Origin: Pisolithus tinctorius
Lineage: Eukaryota > Basidiomycota > Agaricomycetes > Boletales > Pisolithaceae
DNA length: 64,000 nucleotides
Direction: 5' to 3'
Assembly: GCA_024663395.1 (NCBI GenBank)
Contig: JANFAH010000086.1
Span: forward strand, 1-64,000
The notes under the pieces are model-generated. The model worked only from the letters and a program-made list of their open reading frames with translations. It did not search any database and was not told where the DNA came from. Made by a program: the position numbers and the translations under genes. How positions within the stretch are numbered: position 1 is the first letter of the stretch; each line of letters begins with the position of its first letter. Of this stretch, positions 24,866 through 35,777 are shown in pieces.

Positions 24866-24995
24866 TGTTAGATTTGGCAAGTTGTACATAGTCCTTTCTG
24901 AATGCATCTGCTCCAAGATGTGAGAGTTACTTTCTGTTTTAAGGCTTTCATACTTTACATTACTGTTAACCATGCAATTAACTTTCATGCCCTTG
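24866..24995 (+). repeat. Copia-1 3' LTR, left fragment
   Basis: Matches the first 130 bp of the 5' LTR. It is cut by Copia-2 after CCTTG and continues at 36047 with the same five bases repeated. Confidence 0.9.
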
Positions 24996-25264
24996 TCTTA
25001 AGAGGAGGTCAAAATTAAGACTGTAAAGAAGATTTCAGGCTTCTGTGGTAAGAAGACTAAGTATTAACAAGCTAACCTGTAAAGAAGATCTATGGTAGTA
25101 CATCAGTAAGGTAGCTGTAGGGTTAATATAGTAAACATACCTCAGGCTTCTGTGGCAAGAAGACTGAGGTGCATGAGGAAAAAACTAATTGCCTAAGTGC
25201 AAAGAATTATTATGTAAGCTTGTATGATGTAAGCAAATAAACATAGGGGACACATGTTCCAACA
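24996..25264 (-). repeat. Copia-2 3' LTR
   Basis: 269 bp. On minus it begins TGTTGGAACATGTG and ends CCTCTTAAGA. Nearly identical to 35778-36046. The adjacent minus-strand CTACACTGAGGGGGTG is the polypurine tract. Confidence 0.9.
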
Positions 25265-25287
25265 CACCCCCTCAGTGTAGCAAGTCT

Positions 25288-26904
25288 TTAGAAAATAATT
25301 CCCATACCAAGAGAAAAACGTTCATGCTTCTTGCATGACAGTCCCTTGGTGAGAACATCAGCAATCTGCTTGTTTGTAGAAATGTACTTGACATCCACTT
25401 CTCCATCTTCAACCTTCTCATGAATAAAATGATGATGAATAGCTATGTGCTTTGTGCGATCATGGAACATTGCATTGCTCGTCAGGGCTATTGCAGACTG
25501 GTTGTCAACTAGGAGGGAAGTGGGCTGTGCAGTCATGTCCATATCTAGTTCACATAGTAGCGTTCATAGCCAAAGTATTTCTTTTGCAGCTGCTGAGACT
25601 GCCATGTACTCAGCTTCTGTGCTAGACAAAGCAATGGAGGTCTGTTTCTTGGACGACCAGCTAACTGCTCCACTGGACAGAGTAAAGATGTAGCCAGTTA
25701 CAGAATGGTGGTCATTTACATCTGCTGCCCAGTCAGCATCAGCATAGCCTACAAGAGAACTCGCAGAGTCTCTCATGTACTGTAAACATGCATCAACAGT
25801 TTTTTGAAGGTATCTGTAAACTCGTTTGAGTGTGGTCCAGTGTTGGTTGCCAGGGGTAGCCATGTGCCTGCTAAGCATGCCCACAGCAAATGCAAGATCT
25901 GGATGGGTAGCCAGCATAGCATACATCAATGCTCCAAGAGTGCTTTGATATGCATGTAGGTCATAGGCAGGAGCATCGAGTTTCTCTAATTTTAAGTTCT
26001 GCTCAATGGGTGTGGACACTGCACGGCCATCCTGCATGCCCATACGCTCAAGAATGAGCTCTATATAGCAATGCTGAGACAATTCTATGGTTCCCTTGTC
26101 ACAATCTTGTATAATCTCCATACCGAGGATCCACCGAGCCTTGCCTAAGTCAGAGAGGTCATACTTGGCTGATAGCTGGACTTTGAGGCAGTCAATGGCC
26201 TCGCAGCTCTTCAAGAGGATTAGTTTGTCATCAATGTAGACAGCAACTATAATTAAAATGCCATTTTCATCTTTGTAGAAAAGACTGTGGTCAGTGTCAC
26301 TGCGTGTGAATCTGAGAGATTCAAAGACTTCTTGTAGTTGATTGTACCAGGCTTTTGGAGCCTGTTTCAGTCCATAGAGTGCATGATAGAGGCGCCAAAC
26401 AATGTCACTTGAGTCTCAGAAGCCAGAAGGAGGGTGGAGGTATATTTCCTCCTTGAGTTTGCCATTTAGAAAGGCAGACTTTACATCCATCTGGTGGATC
26501 TCCAGATCAAACTTAGCAGCAAGGGTGAGTAGTGTTCTGATGGTAGAGAACTTAGCTATGGGTGCAAACATCTCCATATAATCAATTCTGTGGACCTGCA
26601 TGAATCCCTTTGTGACAAGTTGGGCTTTGTACTTATCAATGTTGCCTGTAGGGCCTTGCTTTATCTTGTAGACCCACTTCAAATCTATAATCTTTCTGTC
26701 AGGTGGGCACAGTACCTCCTCATACAATCCTATAGCATGAAATGTTGTTAATTCATCAGCCATTGCTGCATACCAGCAGTCAGCATCAACACAACACATC
26801 ACCTCTGCGAATGTCATAGGCTCGTCATCGCAGATTGTGTTTGTTTGGTACACAGTAACTTCTTCCCTTTCTGGGTTGTCACCACTCTGCCTCACCATTG
26901 CCAC
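25288..26904 (-). pseudogene. Copia-2 reverse transcriptase and RNase H
   Basis: On minus: WVYKIKQGPTGNIDKYKAQL, LVTKGFMQVHRIDYMEMFAP, FDLEIHQMDVKSAFLNGKL (motif A, Asp present) and IYLHPPSGF, then a TGA before a stretch reading RLYHALYGLKQAPKAWY. YIDD is intact in VAVYIDDKLIL (near 26245). Next are DLSDLGKARWILGMEI, then RNase H GYADADWAADVNDHHSV (near 25745) and ALSSTEAEYMAVSAAAKE. Another stop precedes LLVDNQSAIALTSN. The stop codon is at 25288. It copies element RNA into DNA. The catalytic residues are better kept than in Copia-1, but premature stops remain. Confidence 0.8.
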
Positions 26905-28034
26905 ACCTTCTCATGCACTCACCTCTGTCCCAGCACCCTCACCCTCTGCTGCTACATCCTCCACAGATGGTAAGCTATGTTTTTGATATGCATTGATGAA
27001 ATAGTGTTGATTGTTGTCTCGAATAGGTGCTTTTCTGGCTCAGGATGACCTTCGAAGTCCCAGAGGGGGGATAGGGATTGGATAGGGACCAGGAGGCCCA
27101 GGCGTCGCACCAGAGCAATGAATGGCCACTGATGGCACTTGGTGTCAATGCTCTGAGGTCCATACCTCATCATTCTGCTCATGGCTCAACCCACTAATGC
27201 TTTTCTCTGTTTTAATGTGAGTTTTTGTCATGACCATGCCCAGACCACCCCAGACTGGCTCTACCCTGGTCTCGACTGGTCCCATCCAACCCTTGCCCCA
27301 GTCCCAGCCTTAACCCTTCGAACCAGAAATGTGTTAGCTCGCAAGGCACTGCGAGGCAGTGCCCAGTCGAGTTGTCCCCTCAGTTGGTACCAGGCTGGTG
27401 TAACACCCAGCCCAGCCACATGTCCTGCCCCAGTTCCCAGTAATCCCTTGTTCATAGTCTTTGCTTGATAAGATTCTTTGTAACACTACTTACCAATCAT
27501 TGCTGTACTGGTGCAGACCGGTCTCTGGTGCTATGTTACACTTAGGTTACTTCTAGTATTTAATCCATAGGATAATCTGTTTTAGCCTCAGTCTGAAATC
27601 AATCTAGTTCTCATCTTAACCTGGTCTCTCTGATCCTCTGTCTTCTGCTCCTTGACCAGACTATGGCCCATGCAAGGGAATAGTGCTGTGCCATCAGTCA
27701 CTAAGTCCAATAGTCCAATTCCCTTTCCCCTTATACTACCCTCTGACCCCTGACTGGACTCCAGACTGGCTTTGGACCAGTAAAGACCTGGACTTAACAG
27801 TTTTAGGCTCAAGCATTGAGCAGCCATGATTGTCAGCAATCTGCAAGCCATTGTCAATCGCTGTCTCGTCGTTTTGACTGTCCCAGGTGTGTCCTTCAAT
27901 ATCTCCTCCATCTGACTCGTTTCCAGGTTCATCTGGGGTCATTTTGCTCTCTGGTAAGTCAATCTCCCTTTGCATCCCTTGTGCATGAACTGCAGGCATT
28001 ACATGCCTTGTTTCCCTAGTTACCATGTCTATCT
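26905..28034 (-). pseudogene. Copia-2 integrase-RT linker
   Basis: Low-conservation spacer between integrase and RT, rich in D, E, S, P and T on minus (for example NESDGGDIEGHTWDSQNDE, near 27880). Several stops interrupt it, and no domain is recognised. Short plus-strand frames here are antisense shadows. Confidence 0.5.
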
Positions 28035-29184
28035 GGACTCAAGACATGTCTGCACTGTCCCCTTCATCAAAGACAGCATCATGCATTTTGACAATTTGCC
28101 TGGTGGACCAATGTATGCACAGGTATGCCTTTTTATTCTCTGAGTATCCCAAGAGTGCACACTCAAGGGACTTAACATCCAGCTTTTGACACTTCTCCTC
28201 CAGAACATGGACATGCACCATGCATCCAAAAATTCAAAGATGGGTGACTGATGGCTTGTTCCCAGTGTATGCCTCATAGGGGGTTATGCTTTGCTCAAGC
28301 GCTTTAGTTGGTAGTCTATTTATTATGTGTGCTGCATGCAGTATGGCATCCCCCCAATATTTGTTGGGCAGACTGGCATTGCTGAGCATAGCTCATGCAG
28401 ACTCAACAAGTGTTCAGTTCATCCATTCTGCTATGCCATTTTCCTGCAGTGTGTAGGCATTCATCTTCTCATGATGTATGCCTTTTGACTTCAGATAGGC
28501 TTCAAATGTGTTCGAGCTATATTCCCCACCACCATCGCTTCAAAGATAGTTAGGGCAATGTCCAGTTTCCACTTCAGCTCTAGCAAAGTACTCCTTGGTT
28601 AGTCCAAAGACTTTGTCCTTTGACTTGATTAACTTAACCACCAGGTGATGCGAGTGTCCATCAATGAATGTTATGAAGTACTGATGGCCAGATCATCCTG
28701 CAGTCTCCATAGGCCTGCACACATCTGTGTAAGTTCTGTGCAGTACACTCGGGCTTTCCACAGCTGACTTTGATGGAATAGGTTCCCAATGTTGTTTGCC
28801 ATCATGGCAGGCCTTGCACAAAGTTGTGTTGTGCTCCTTCAGTCCTGTCAGTTCCATCCCAGACTCCATGCCACTCTCAGATAGTCTTAGGACATTTCTG
28901 ATGTTTGCATGTCTGAGTCAATGATGCCAGGTGGTTAGTGTAGCCTTAGACATCATTGTGTGTGAGGTGAGAGTGGTGAAAGGTTCATTTAGGTTTAGTG
29001 TGTCAGGTGTACTGACAATGTATGCAGAATGACTGCCAGATATGATGCTTGCTTCAAGTATGTAGAGGGACTTTCATTTAGTAGCCAGAGCTACAACCTT
29101 GCCATTGATGTGCACCCTACACTCCTGCTCTCCAAAGGTGACTAGAAGTCCCTTTGAGGCTAGTGTGGGCACTGACACAAGGTT
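28035..29184 (-). pseudogene. Copia-2 integrase
   Basis: On minus from 29184: DTNLVSVPTLASKGLLVTFG, then the zinc-binding pre-integrase box (WHHWLRHANIRNVLRLSESG and LCKACHDGKQH), the core with YTDVCRPMETAGWSG (first Asp), YL-stop-SDGGGEYSS (second Asp, TGA at an arginine), QENGIAEWMN with the Glu, and NKYWGDAILHAAHIINRLPTK. The end is CQKLDVKSLECALLGYSENK (near 28180). Four TGA stops all sit where family members have arginine. It joins DNA copies into the genome. Confidence 0.8.
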
Positions 29185-29309
29185 TGTGTCCCACATGATT
29201 CAGTCACTTGTAAGCCTAAAAGTGGGTCATCCGACGTGTACATTTTGTCCTGAAACTGGGACTAACTGACATCGGCCGGTGGTCCCTAGGGGTGGGTAGG
29301 CCGGACTGT

Positions 29310-29850
29310 GAAGGTGGGGTCAGCTGACCTGGCTGGAGGGTGGACCCACTGCCTGAAAGTGGGGTCGGCCAACCTGGCTGGAGGGTGGACCCACCTCCTG
29401 GAAGTGGGGTTGGCTGACCCGGCTGGAGGGCGGACCCACCTCCTGGAAGTGGGGTCGGCCGACCCGGCTGGAGGGCGGACCCACCTCCTGGAAGTGGGGT
29501 CGGCTGACCCGGCTGGAGGGCAGACCCACCTCCTGAAAGTGGGGTCGGCTGACCTGGCTGGAGGGTGGACCCACTGCCTGAAAGTGGGTTCGGCCGACCT
29601 GGCTGGAGGGCAGACCCACCTCCTGGAAGTGGGGTCGGCCGACCGGGCTGGAGGGTGGACCCACCTCCTGGAAGTGGGGTCGGCCGACCCGGCTGGAGGG
29701 TGGACCCACCTCCTGAAAGTGGGGTCGGCCGACCCGGCTGGAGGGTGGACCCACTGCCTGAAAGTGGGGTCGGCCGACCTGGCTGGAGGGCAGACCCACC
29801 TCCTGGAAGTGGGGTCAGCCAACATGATTGGAGGATGGACCCACCTCCTG
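29310..29850 (+). repeat. Left 45-bp tandem array (about 12 units)
   Basis: Period 45 (units start for example at 29331 and 29376). Each unit has a GGCTGGAGGGTGGACCCACC core and a palindrome whose full form is GGGTCGGCCGACCC. Units differ mainly by CG to TG or CA inside the palindrome. Because 45 is a multiple of 3, open frames of 190-220 codons arise on both strands. These are not genes. Confidence 0.9.
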
Positions 29851-29865
29851 GAAGTGGGGTCTGAC

Positions 29866-30660
29866 ATGATTTTGTCATGACATCATTGTGGCTGTGTACC
29901 CCATGCCATCACTTTCCCACCATCAAAGCGGAGTTTGAATTTCTCATTGATGTGACTGTGTTTATTATGTACACAGCTGTATTCAGCCCAACAAATGGCC
30001 CCTGATGGTATTAATATCAATATGCTTACCTAATTAGATGTAGCGGAGTTTCAATCTGATTCTGTCATGACATCATTGTGGCTGTGTACCCCTTACCATC
30101 ACTATACCACCCTTGAAGCGGAGTTTGAATTTCTCATTGATGTGGCTGTGTTTATTATGTACACAGCTGTATTCAGCCCAACAAACAGCCCCTGATGGTA
30201 TTGATATCAATATGCTTACCTAATTAGATGTAGCGGAGTTTCAATCTGATTCTGTCATTCTGTCATGACATCATTGTGGCCGTGTACCCCTTACCATCAC
30301 TATCCCACCCTCAAAGTGGAGTTTGAATTTCTCATTGATGTGGCTGTGTTTATTATGTACACAGCTGTATTCAGCCCAACAAATGGCCCCTGATGGTATT
30401 AATATCAGTATGCTTATGTAATCACTTGGGGCAGAGTTTCAATCTAATTTTGTCATGACATCATTGTGGCTGTGTACCCCTTACCATCACTATCCCACCC
30501 TCAAAGCAGAGTTTGAATTTCTCATTGATGTGGCTGTGTTGACATATACACAGCTGTATTCAGCTTCACAAATGGCCCCTGATGGTATTATTATCAGTAT
30601 GCTTATGTAATTAGTTGTGGCAGGGTTTCATTACAAATTTGACATGACATCATTGTAGCT
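29866..30660 (+). repeat. Tandem repeat of about 190 bp (four copies plus a partial)
   Basis: Copies begin with TGTCATGACATCATTGTGG near 29874, 30066, 30262 and 30453, with a shorter one near 30645. Each contains GAGTTTGAATTTCTCATTGATGTG and CCCCTGATGGTATT. Not related to the 45-bp unit. Confidence 0.85.
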
Positions 30661-30825
30661 GTGTTTTCATTACCAATTAACTACTGGTCCGCTTTTGTGA
30701 TTACATAAAAGTAATGTTGTGCTGTGCAGTGTGCCATCAGCATGTCATGTGATGTCATGTGACATGCTTCACTGCACATGCTGCGACCAGTGGCTGATGA
30801 CCAAACAGCAGCAAACAGAAAATTT

Positions 30826-30834
30826 TATAAAAGA
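30826..30834 (+). promoter_or_regulatory. Possible TATA box inside TIR element
   Basis: TTTTATAAAAG followed by a CT-rich stretch (TCTTTCTCTCTCCC) and no long open frame. This looks like a pol II start region for a non-coding transcript. Weak evidence from motif only. Confidence 0.3.
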
Positions 30835-31034
30835 CGCACTTCAACACACTGCTCTTCATCTTTCTCTCTCCCATGTTCCTCTTACCACTCCCTTGATGCT
30901 GGACTTCACCTATGTAGACTGCAGCTGCATGGGTTTAAGGTATGTCTTGTAGTATCCTGTTGTTGTCCTGCAGCCCATTGTGTGCCTGGCCAGCACACTA
31001 TGGGTGTGTAGGTTACTGATACTATCTTCCTGTG

Positions 31035-31240
31035 GGTTCTGGGGGTTTAGTCTGTGCCTGCTTTTGCAGGCCAGCTGGGGTTCTGGGGGGTTACATAGTC
31101 TGTACCTGCTAGTGCAGGTCAGCTTAGGACTTTTTCATTGTGGGACCTGGGGGCTTAGTCTGTGCCTGCTAATGCAGGCCAGCTTTGTGGGTTCTGGGGG
31201 ATTTATAGTCTGTGCCTGCCAGTGCAGGCCAGCTTCTGAC
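31035..31240 (+). repeat. Short repeats with CCTGC/GCAGG hairpins (four copies)
   Basis: TCTGTGCCTGCTNNTGCAGGCCAGC recurs near 31051, 31098, 31158 and 31210. Each copy can form a small CCTGC...GCAGG stem. Confidence 0.65.
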
Positions 31241-31374
31241 TGACATCTGTATTATCTTTGTACTAGTTTTTTAAATACCTTATTTTCTCTAGAGATCTCA
31301 GTGTCTTTCTGGGGAGGGGCCCCTCCAGGATGCCTGAGGTCTCAGTTCCACTTGGAACATTTGCTCTGTAACTT

Positions 31375-31535
31375 AGTCCTGTATTTTTCTTGGCTGTGTA
31401 TTTGCTCAATCCTGTATTTTCTTGGCTGTGTATTTGCTCAATCCTGTATTTTCTGGGCTGTGTATTTGGTTGGTCATTCCTGTATTTCCTTGGCTGTGTA
31501 TTCGGTTGGTCAATCCTTGTAGTTGCTAGGCTGTG
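31375..31535 (+). repeat. Short tandem repeat (CCTGTATTTTCTTGGCTGTGTA type)
   Basis: Four to five copies, period about 30-38 bp, variable spacer (TTTGCTCAAT or TTGGTTGGTCA). Confidence 0.7.
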
Positions 31536-31578
31536 TAACATGAATTGCCCCCATGCTGCTTGATTTTTTGAAGTTGTG

Positions 31579-31598
31579 TAACCCTAACCCTAACCCTA
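31579..31598 (+). repeat. Interstitial telomere-type repeat
   Basis: Three perfect CCCTAA units in a row, the complement of the TTAGGG telomere repeat used by many fungi. It sits near the middle of the TIR element. Confidence 0.7.
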
Positions 31599-32579
31599 GC
31601 AAAGGACATGCACTGGGCAAAGTAGAAATCCCACCACCCTGGTGATTGAGTCAAAGGGTAAACCTGAGGGTCAGATAAGAGTGAAATCTAAGGGATCCAT
31701 ACCACATGGGGTGGGGGTGAGGTTGTGTGTAAGTAGTAGGCAAATGGGTATGGCATAGGCCAAAGACTTGGGACCCAAGACCAAGGTAATCAATCCATTG
31801 GTCTAAGCTCATGTCCAATCCATTGGGTCTAACCTTTACCATACTGGACCATACCTGTCAGTCTTTGGATTACTGGCACTTGGGATCTTTGTGTTGGCTG
31901 TGCATACCTACATTGTAGCCTGCATTGCTTGTTGGTAGTACATACATATGTTGGTAACTCATGTGGTAGATACCTCAGTTTGAATAAAAACTGTAATACC
32001 TCTATAGGTCTTCTTTATCAGCCTTCTGTCAGGACTTGTACAAGAACACTGCTACATAACATGTCAACTACAGAGCAGGTCCACTTTGTGTTCAGTATCA
32101 TTTGATCAACTTCATAACATCTCAGCTGTAATGTCCCACCCTTGGTACTGCATTGGTACTTGTCAGTGAACATCAGCAGATCCCTAGAGCTTTATACCCC
32201 CCTTGGGTGAGAGGATCAGTTCTAACCTGATAAGAGACTTTAAAAGAAAACAAGCAGATAGACAACTAAGTGCAGAATGTTAGATTAGGATCAAACATGA
32301 AGCATGGAGACATGGAAAGAGACTGTCAAGATTGGTTGCTCCTAGGGACAAAGGGGGGGGTTCCACAACACTTAGTGATGAATGCTGATGTGGTACTGTC
32401 TACTGGCGGGCACAACCAAAAGGTGCCTAGTGGTGAAGGGAGACCTGCTGAAAGGCCAAAAAGCAAGTAATGTGGAGGGGGCTTACTCTGTACATTGCCA
32501 TGCTATCTTGCAATGCCCTCATACAAGTTTTCACAGAAAGCTGAAGGTACCAAAATTGAACCTCTTATTGGTATGGGTA
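31599..32579. other. Single-copy non-coding core of TIR element
   Basis: About 1 kb between the short repeats and the right array. No convincing open frame, repeat or known domain is seen on either strand. Confidence 0.5.
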
Positions 32580-34385
32580 TGTGCATCTCCCAGTGAGGTC
32601 AGCCAACTCCACTTGCAGGAGGTGGGTGCATCCTCCAAACAGGTTGGCTGACCCCACTTCCAGGCAGTGGGTCTACCCCCCAAACAGGTCAGCCTACCCC
32701 ACTTCCAGGAGGTGGGTCCATCCTCCAAACAGGTCAGCCGACCCCACTTTCAGGCAGTGGGTCTACCCTCCAGCCAGGTCGGCCAAACCCACTTTCAGGC
32801 AGTGGGACCATCCTCCAAACAGGTCGGCCGACCCCACTTTCAGGCAGTGGGTCTACCCTCCAGCCAGGTCGGCTGACCCCACTTCCAGGCAGTGGGTCCA
32901 CCCTCCAGCCAGGTCAGCCGAACCCACTTCCAGGCAGTGGGTCCACCCTCCAAACAGGTCGGCTGACCCCACTTTCAGGCACTGGGTCCACCCTCCAAAC
33001 AGGTTGGCCAAACCCACTTTCAGGCAGTGGGTCTGCCCTCCAGCCAGGTCAGCTGACCCCACTTTCAGGCACTGGGTCCAACCTCCAGCCAGGTCAGCCA
33101 ACCCCACTTTCAGGCATTGGGTCCAACCTCCAGCCAGGTCAGCCAACCCCACTTTCAGGCATTGGGTCCAACCTCCAGCCAGGTCAGCCGACCCCACTTT
33201 CAGGCACTGGGTCTGCCCTCCAGCTAGGTCGGCTGACCCCACTTCCAGCCAGTGGGTCCAACCTCCAGCCAGGTCGGCTGACCCCACTTCCAGCCAGTGG
33301 GTCCAACCTCCAGCCAGGTCAGCTGAACCCACTTCTAGGCAGTGGGACCATCCTCCAAACAGGTCGGCTGAACCCACTTCTAGGCAGTGGGACCATCCTC
33401 CAAACAGGTCGGCCGACCCCACTTTCAGGCAGTGGGTCTACCCTCCAGCCAGGTCGGCTGACCCCACTTCCAGGCAGTGGGTCCAACCTCCAGCCAGGTC
33501 GGCCAAACCCACTTCTAGGCAGTGGGACCATCCTCCAAACAGCTCGGCCGACCCCACTTTCAGGCACTGGGTCTGCCCTCCAGCCAGGTTGGCCAACCCC
33601 ACTTTCAGGCACTGGGTCCACCCTCCAGCTAGGTTGGCCAACCCCACTTTCAGGCACTGGGTCCACCCTCCAGCCAGGTCAGCCGACCCCACTTCCAGGC
33701 ACTGGGTCCAACCTCCAGCCAGGTCGGCCAACCCCACTTTCAGGCACTGGGTCCAACCTCCAGCCAGGTCGGCTGAACCCACTTCTAGGCAGTGGGACCA
33801 TCCTCCAAACAGGTTGGCCGACCCCACTTTCAGGCACTGGGTCTGCCCTCCAGCCAGGTCAGCTGACCCCACTTCCAGGCAGTGGGTCCAACCTCCAGCC
33901 AGGTCGGCTGAACCCACTTCTAGGCAGTGGGACCATCCTCCAAACAGGTCAGCCGACCCCACTTTCAGACACTGGGTCTGCCCTCCAGCCAGGTTGGCTG
34001 ACCCCACTTTCAGGCACTGGGTCTGCCCTCCAGCCAGGTCGGCCGACCCCACTTTCAGGCACTGGGTCCACCCTCCAGCCAGGTCAGCCAACCCCACTTC
34101 CAGGCACTGGGTCCAACCTCCAGCCAGGTTGGCCAACCCCACTTTCAGGCACTGGGTCCACCCTCCAGCCAGGTCGGCTGACCCCACTTTCAGGCACTGG
34201 GTCCACCCTCCAGCCAGGTCGGCTGACCCCACTTCCAGGCACTGGGTCTGCCCTCCAGCCAGGTCGGCTGACCCCACTTCCAGGCACTGGGTCTGCCCTC
34301 CAGCCAGGTCGGCCAACCCCACTTTCAGGCACTGGGTCTGCCCTCCAGCCAGGTCGGCCAACCCCACTTCCACACACCGGCCTAC
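32580..34385 (-). repeat. Right 45-bp tandem array (about 40 units, inverted)
   Basis: Same 45-bp unit as the left array in opposite orientation, about 1.8 kb. Two unit subtypes alternate irregularly: a CCAGCCAGGTC form and a CCAAACAGGTC form. CG sites in the GGTCGGCCGACC palindrome appear in every decay state. The 612-codon open frame on plus and 324-codon frame on minus are by-products of the period. Confidence 0.9.
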
Positions 34386-34496
34386 CCACCTTTGGGCACC
34401 ATCGGCCAACATCGGTTAGTCCCACTTTTAGGACAAAATGTACATGTCGGATGACCCACTTTCAGGCCTACAGGTGACTGAAGGGTCTGTGTGTCC

Positions 34497-35707
34497 AGGT
34501 CCAGAACATAGTAGACATCTCAGAGGATTGTTCCACTTGTGCAGCCATCCTCGAGATGCATGGAGACTTCGATTCTCCCTTTCCCAATAGCTTGTATGGT
34601 TCTGCCATCACTGACAATCACTGGTTGCAAGGGTGACAGTTTGCTGAATGTTGCAAACCACAAGCATTGGCAGCACATGTGTGCTGAGGCACCAGAGTCA
34701 ACTACCCACTCCGATGCACTGGTCTCAGGGCAGGTGCATGCCATGAATAGGCAAAGAGGTCTGCTATCCTCTTCTGCAACAGTTGCAACCTTGGCTGTTA
34801 ACTCTGTTTTTTCCTTGGATTTATCCTTGCTCCCTTGTGCAGATCCCTGTGGTGCAGCTTTGGCTGCTTCATCTGCCTTCTTCTTGTAGCATTCATCCTC
34901 CGTATGTCCAGTTTTGCCACAGGGGGCATAGATACACTTCTTCTTCTTTTTCTTCCTGTCTGTTGCCTTTGACTTTTTACCCAGGTTGGTCTTAGCAGCA
35001 AGAGCAGAATGCATTGTCAAAGTCTGTTGTGTTCTTTCTTCTACCAGGACTTGGGATATGACAGTCTCAATGGTGAGCTTGTCATCTGAGGACATAAGGA
35101 TTGTCCAGAGTGTGGAGTATGACTGCGGGAGGGATATCACCATCATGATTGCTACCAGTGAGTCATCAAGGGGTTGACCAAGCAACAAGAGGATGTGGGC
35201 TTTTTGCCACATGGCATTTAGCTGTGTTTCCATAGGCTGGTCATCAGCAAGTGTGCCACAAAACAGTTCTCCTATAAGGTAGGCTATGGATTGCTTTCCC
35301 TTTCCTTCATACTGTTCACTGAGCTTGGTCCAGGTCTCTGCTGCAGTACTAGCATACAGAACACCACTAAGAGGCTTGTCCTTGAGTGTTAAGGTAATCT
35401 GTGCACATGCTTCTTTGTCTTTCATTAACCATTCCTCATACTGGTCTGGGTTCATGTTTGCATCCAGAGCTTTCTTCTCCATGCCAGCAACTATGTTCCA
35501 GAGGCCTTGTATACCTAGGACTTTCTGCATTCAAAACTTCCACATTTGATAATTTGCTCCATCATCTGCGAGGGGCATTATATCATAGAGTCGACTCAAG
35601 CCTTGGGTGACCCTGGCACTAGTAGATGCAGAAACAGTTGTGTTCATGCTTGTCGATGGGCCTGATTGCCAGGATGTTGATGCTGACACTCCAGATGACA
35701 TGTCCAT
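34497..35707 (-). pseudogene. Copia-2 gag and protease start
   Basis: Starts at MDMSSGVSASTSWQSGPSTS (35707). A leader ends NYQMWKF, then a TGA (35531-35533) sits where arginine is expected, followed by MQKVLGIQGLWNIV. The UBN2-type gag core (WTKLSEQYEGKGKQSIAYL ... LPQSYSTLWTILMSS) runs to a lysine-rich linker and a variant zinc knuckle, CIYAPCGKTGHTEDEC (near 34915), with an extra residue in the first C-x-C spacing. Then comes protease WVVDSGASAHMCC (D-S-G active site, near 34710) and ASKLSPLQPVIVSDGR-type text. A TGA after SGTIL precedes DVYYVLDLDT, where the TIR element enters. Confidence 0.8.
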
Positions 35708-35765
35708 AGGTTATTTGGTGGTACCACTTTTGAGTTCATTGATACTGTAAGGTTAGAGCTGCACA

Positions 35766-35777
35766 GGGCTCATAACC
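35766..35777 (-). promoter_or_regulatory. Copia-2 primer-binding site
   Basis: Plus strand GGGCTCATAACC, directly next to the 5' LTR (minus strand GGTTATGAGCCC). Same initiator-Met half-tRNA site as Copia-1. Confidence 0.75.

Larger units (their letters stand above)
29192..34489. mobile_element. 5.3-kb TIR element made of inverted tandem-repeat arrays
   Basis: Inserted in Copia-2 pol with target duplication TGTGTCC (29185-29191, 34490-34496; an eighth base differs). Terminal inverted repeats share TTCAGTCACYTGTARGCCTR and continue for about 90 bp. Removal of the element plus one duplication copy restores the Copia-2 frame as VLDLDTNLVSVP. Inside: a 12-unit array (left), an inverted array of about 40 units of the same 45-bp repeat (right), a 190-bp tandem repeat, shorter repeats and about 1.9 kb of single-copy non-coding DNA. 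No transposase is seen, so it is non-autonomous. A 7-8-bp duplication with subterminal repeats fits hAT or Kyakuja-Dileera-Zisupton-type elements, but I cannot assign it. Confidence 0.8.

Noticed and set aside
29216..29880. Overlapping open frames of 159-220 codons on both strands
   Set aside because: Same 45-bp repeat artefact as in the right array.
29310..34385. Regular repeats resembling a CRISPR array
   Set aside because: Units abut with no unique spacers, the genome is fungal, and there are no cas genes.
32581..34419. 612-codon open frame on plus, rich in PPARSADPTFRHWV-type repeats
   Set aside because: It lies wholly in the 45-bp array. A period divisible by three keeps several frames open on both strands. 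No splice or composition signal supports a protein, and the array belongs to a TIR element.
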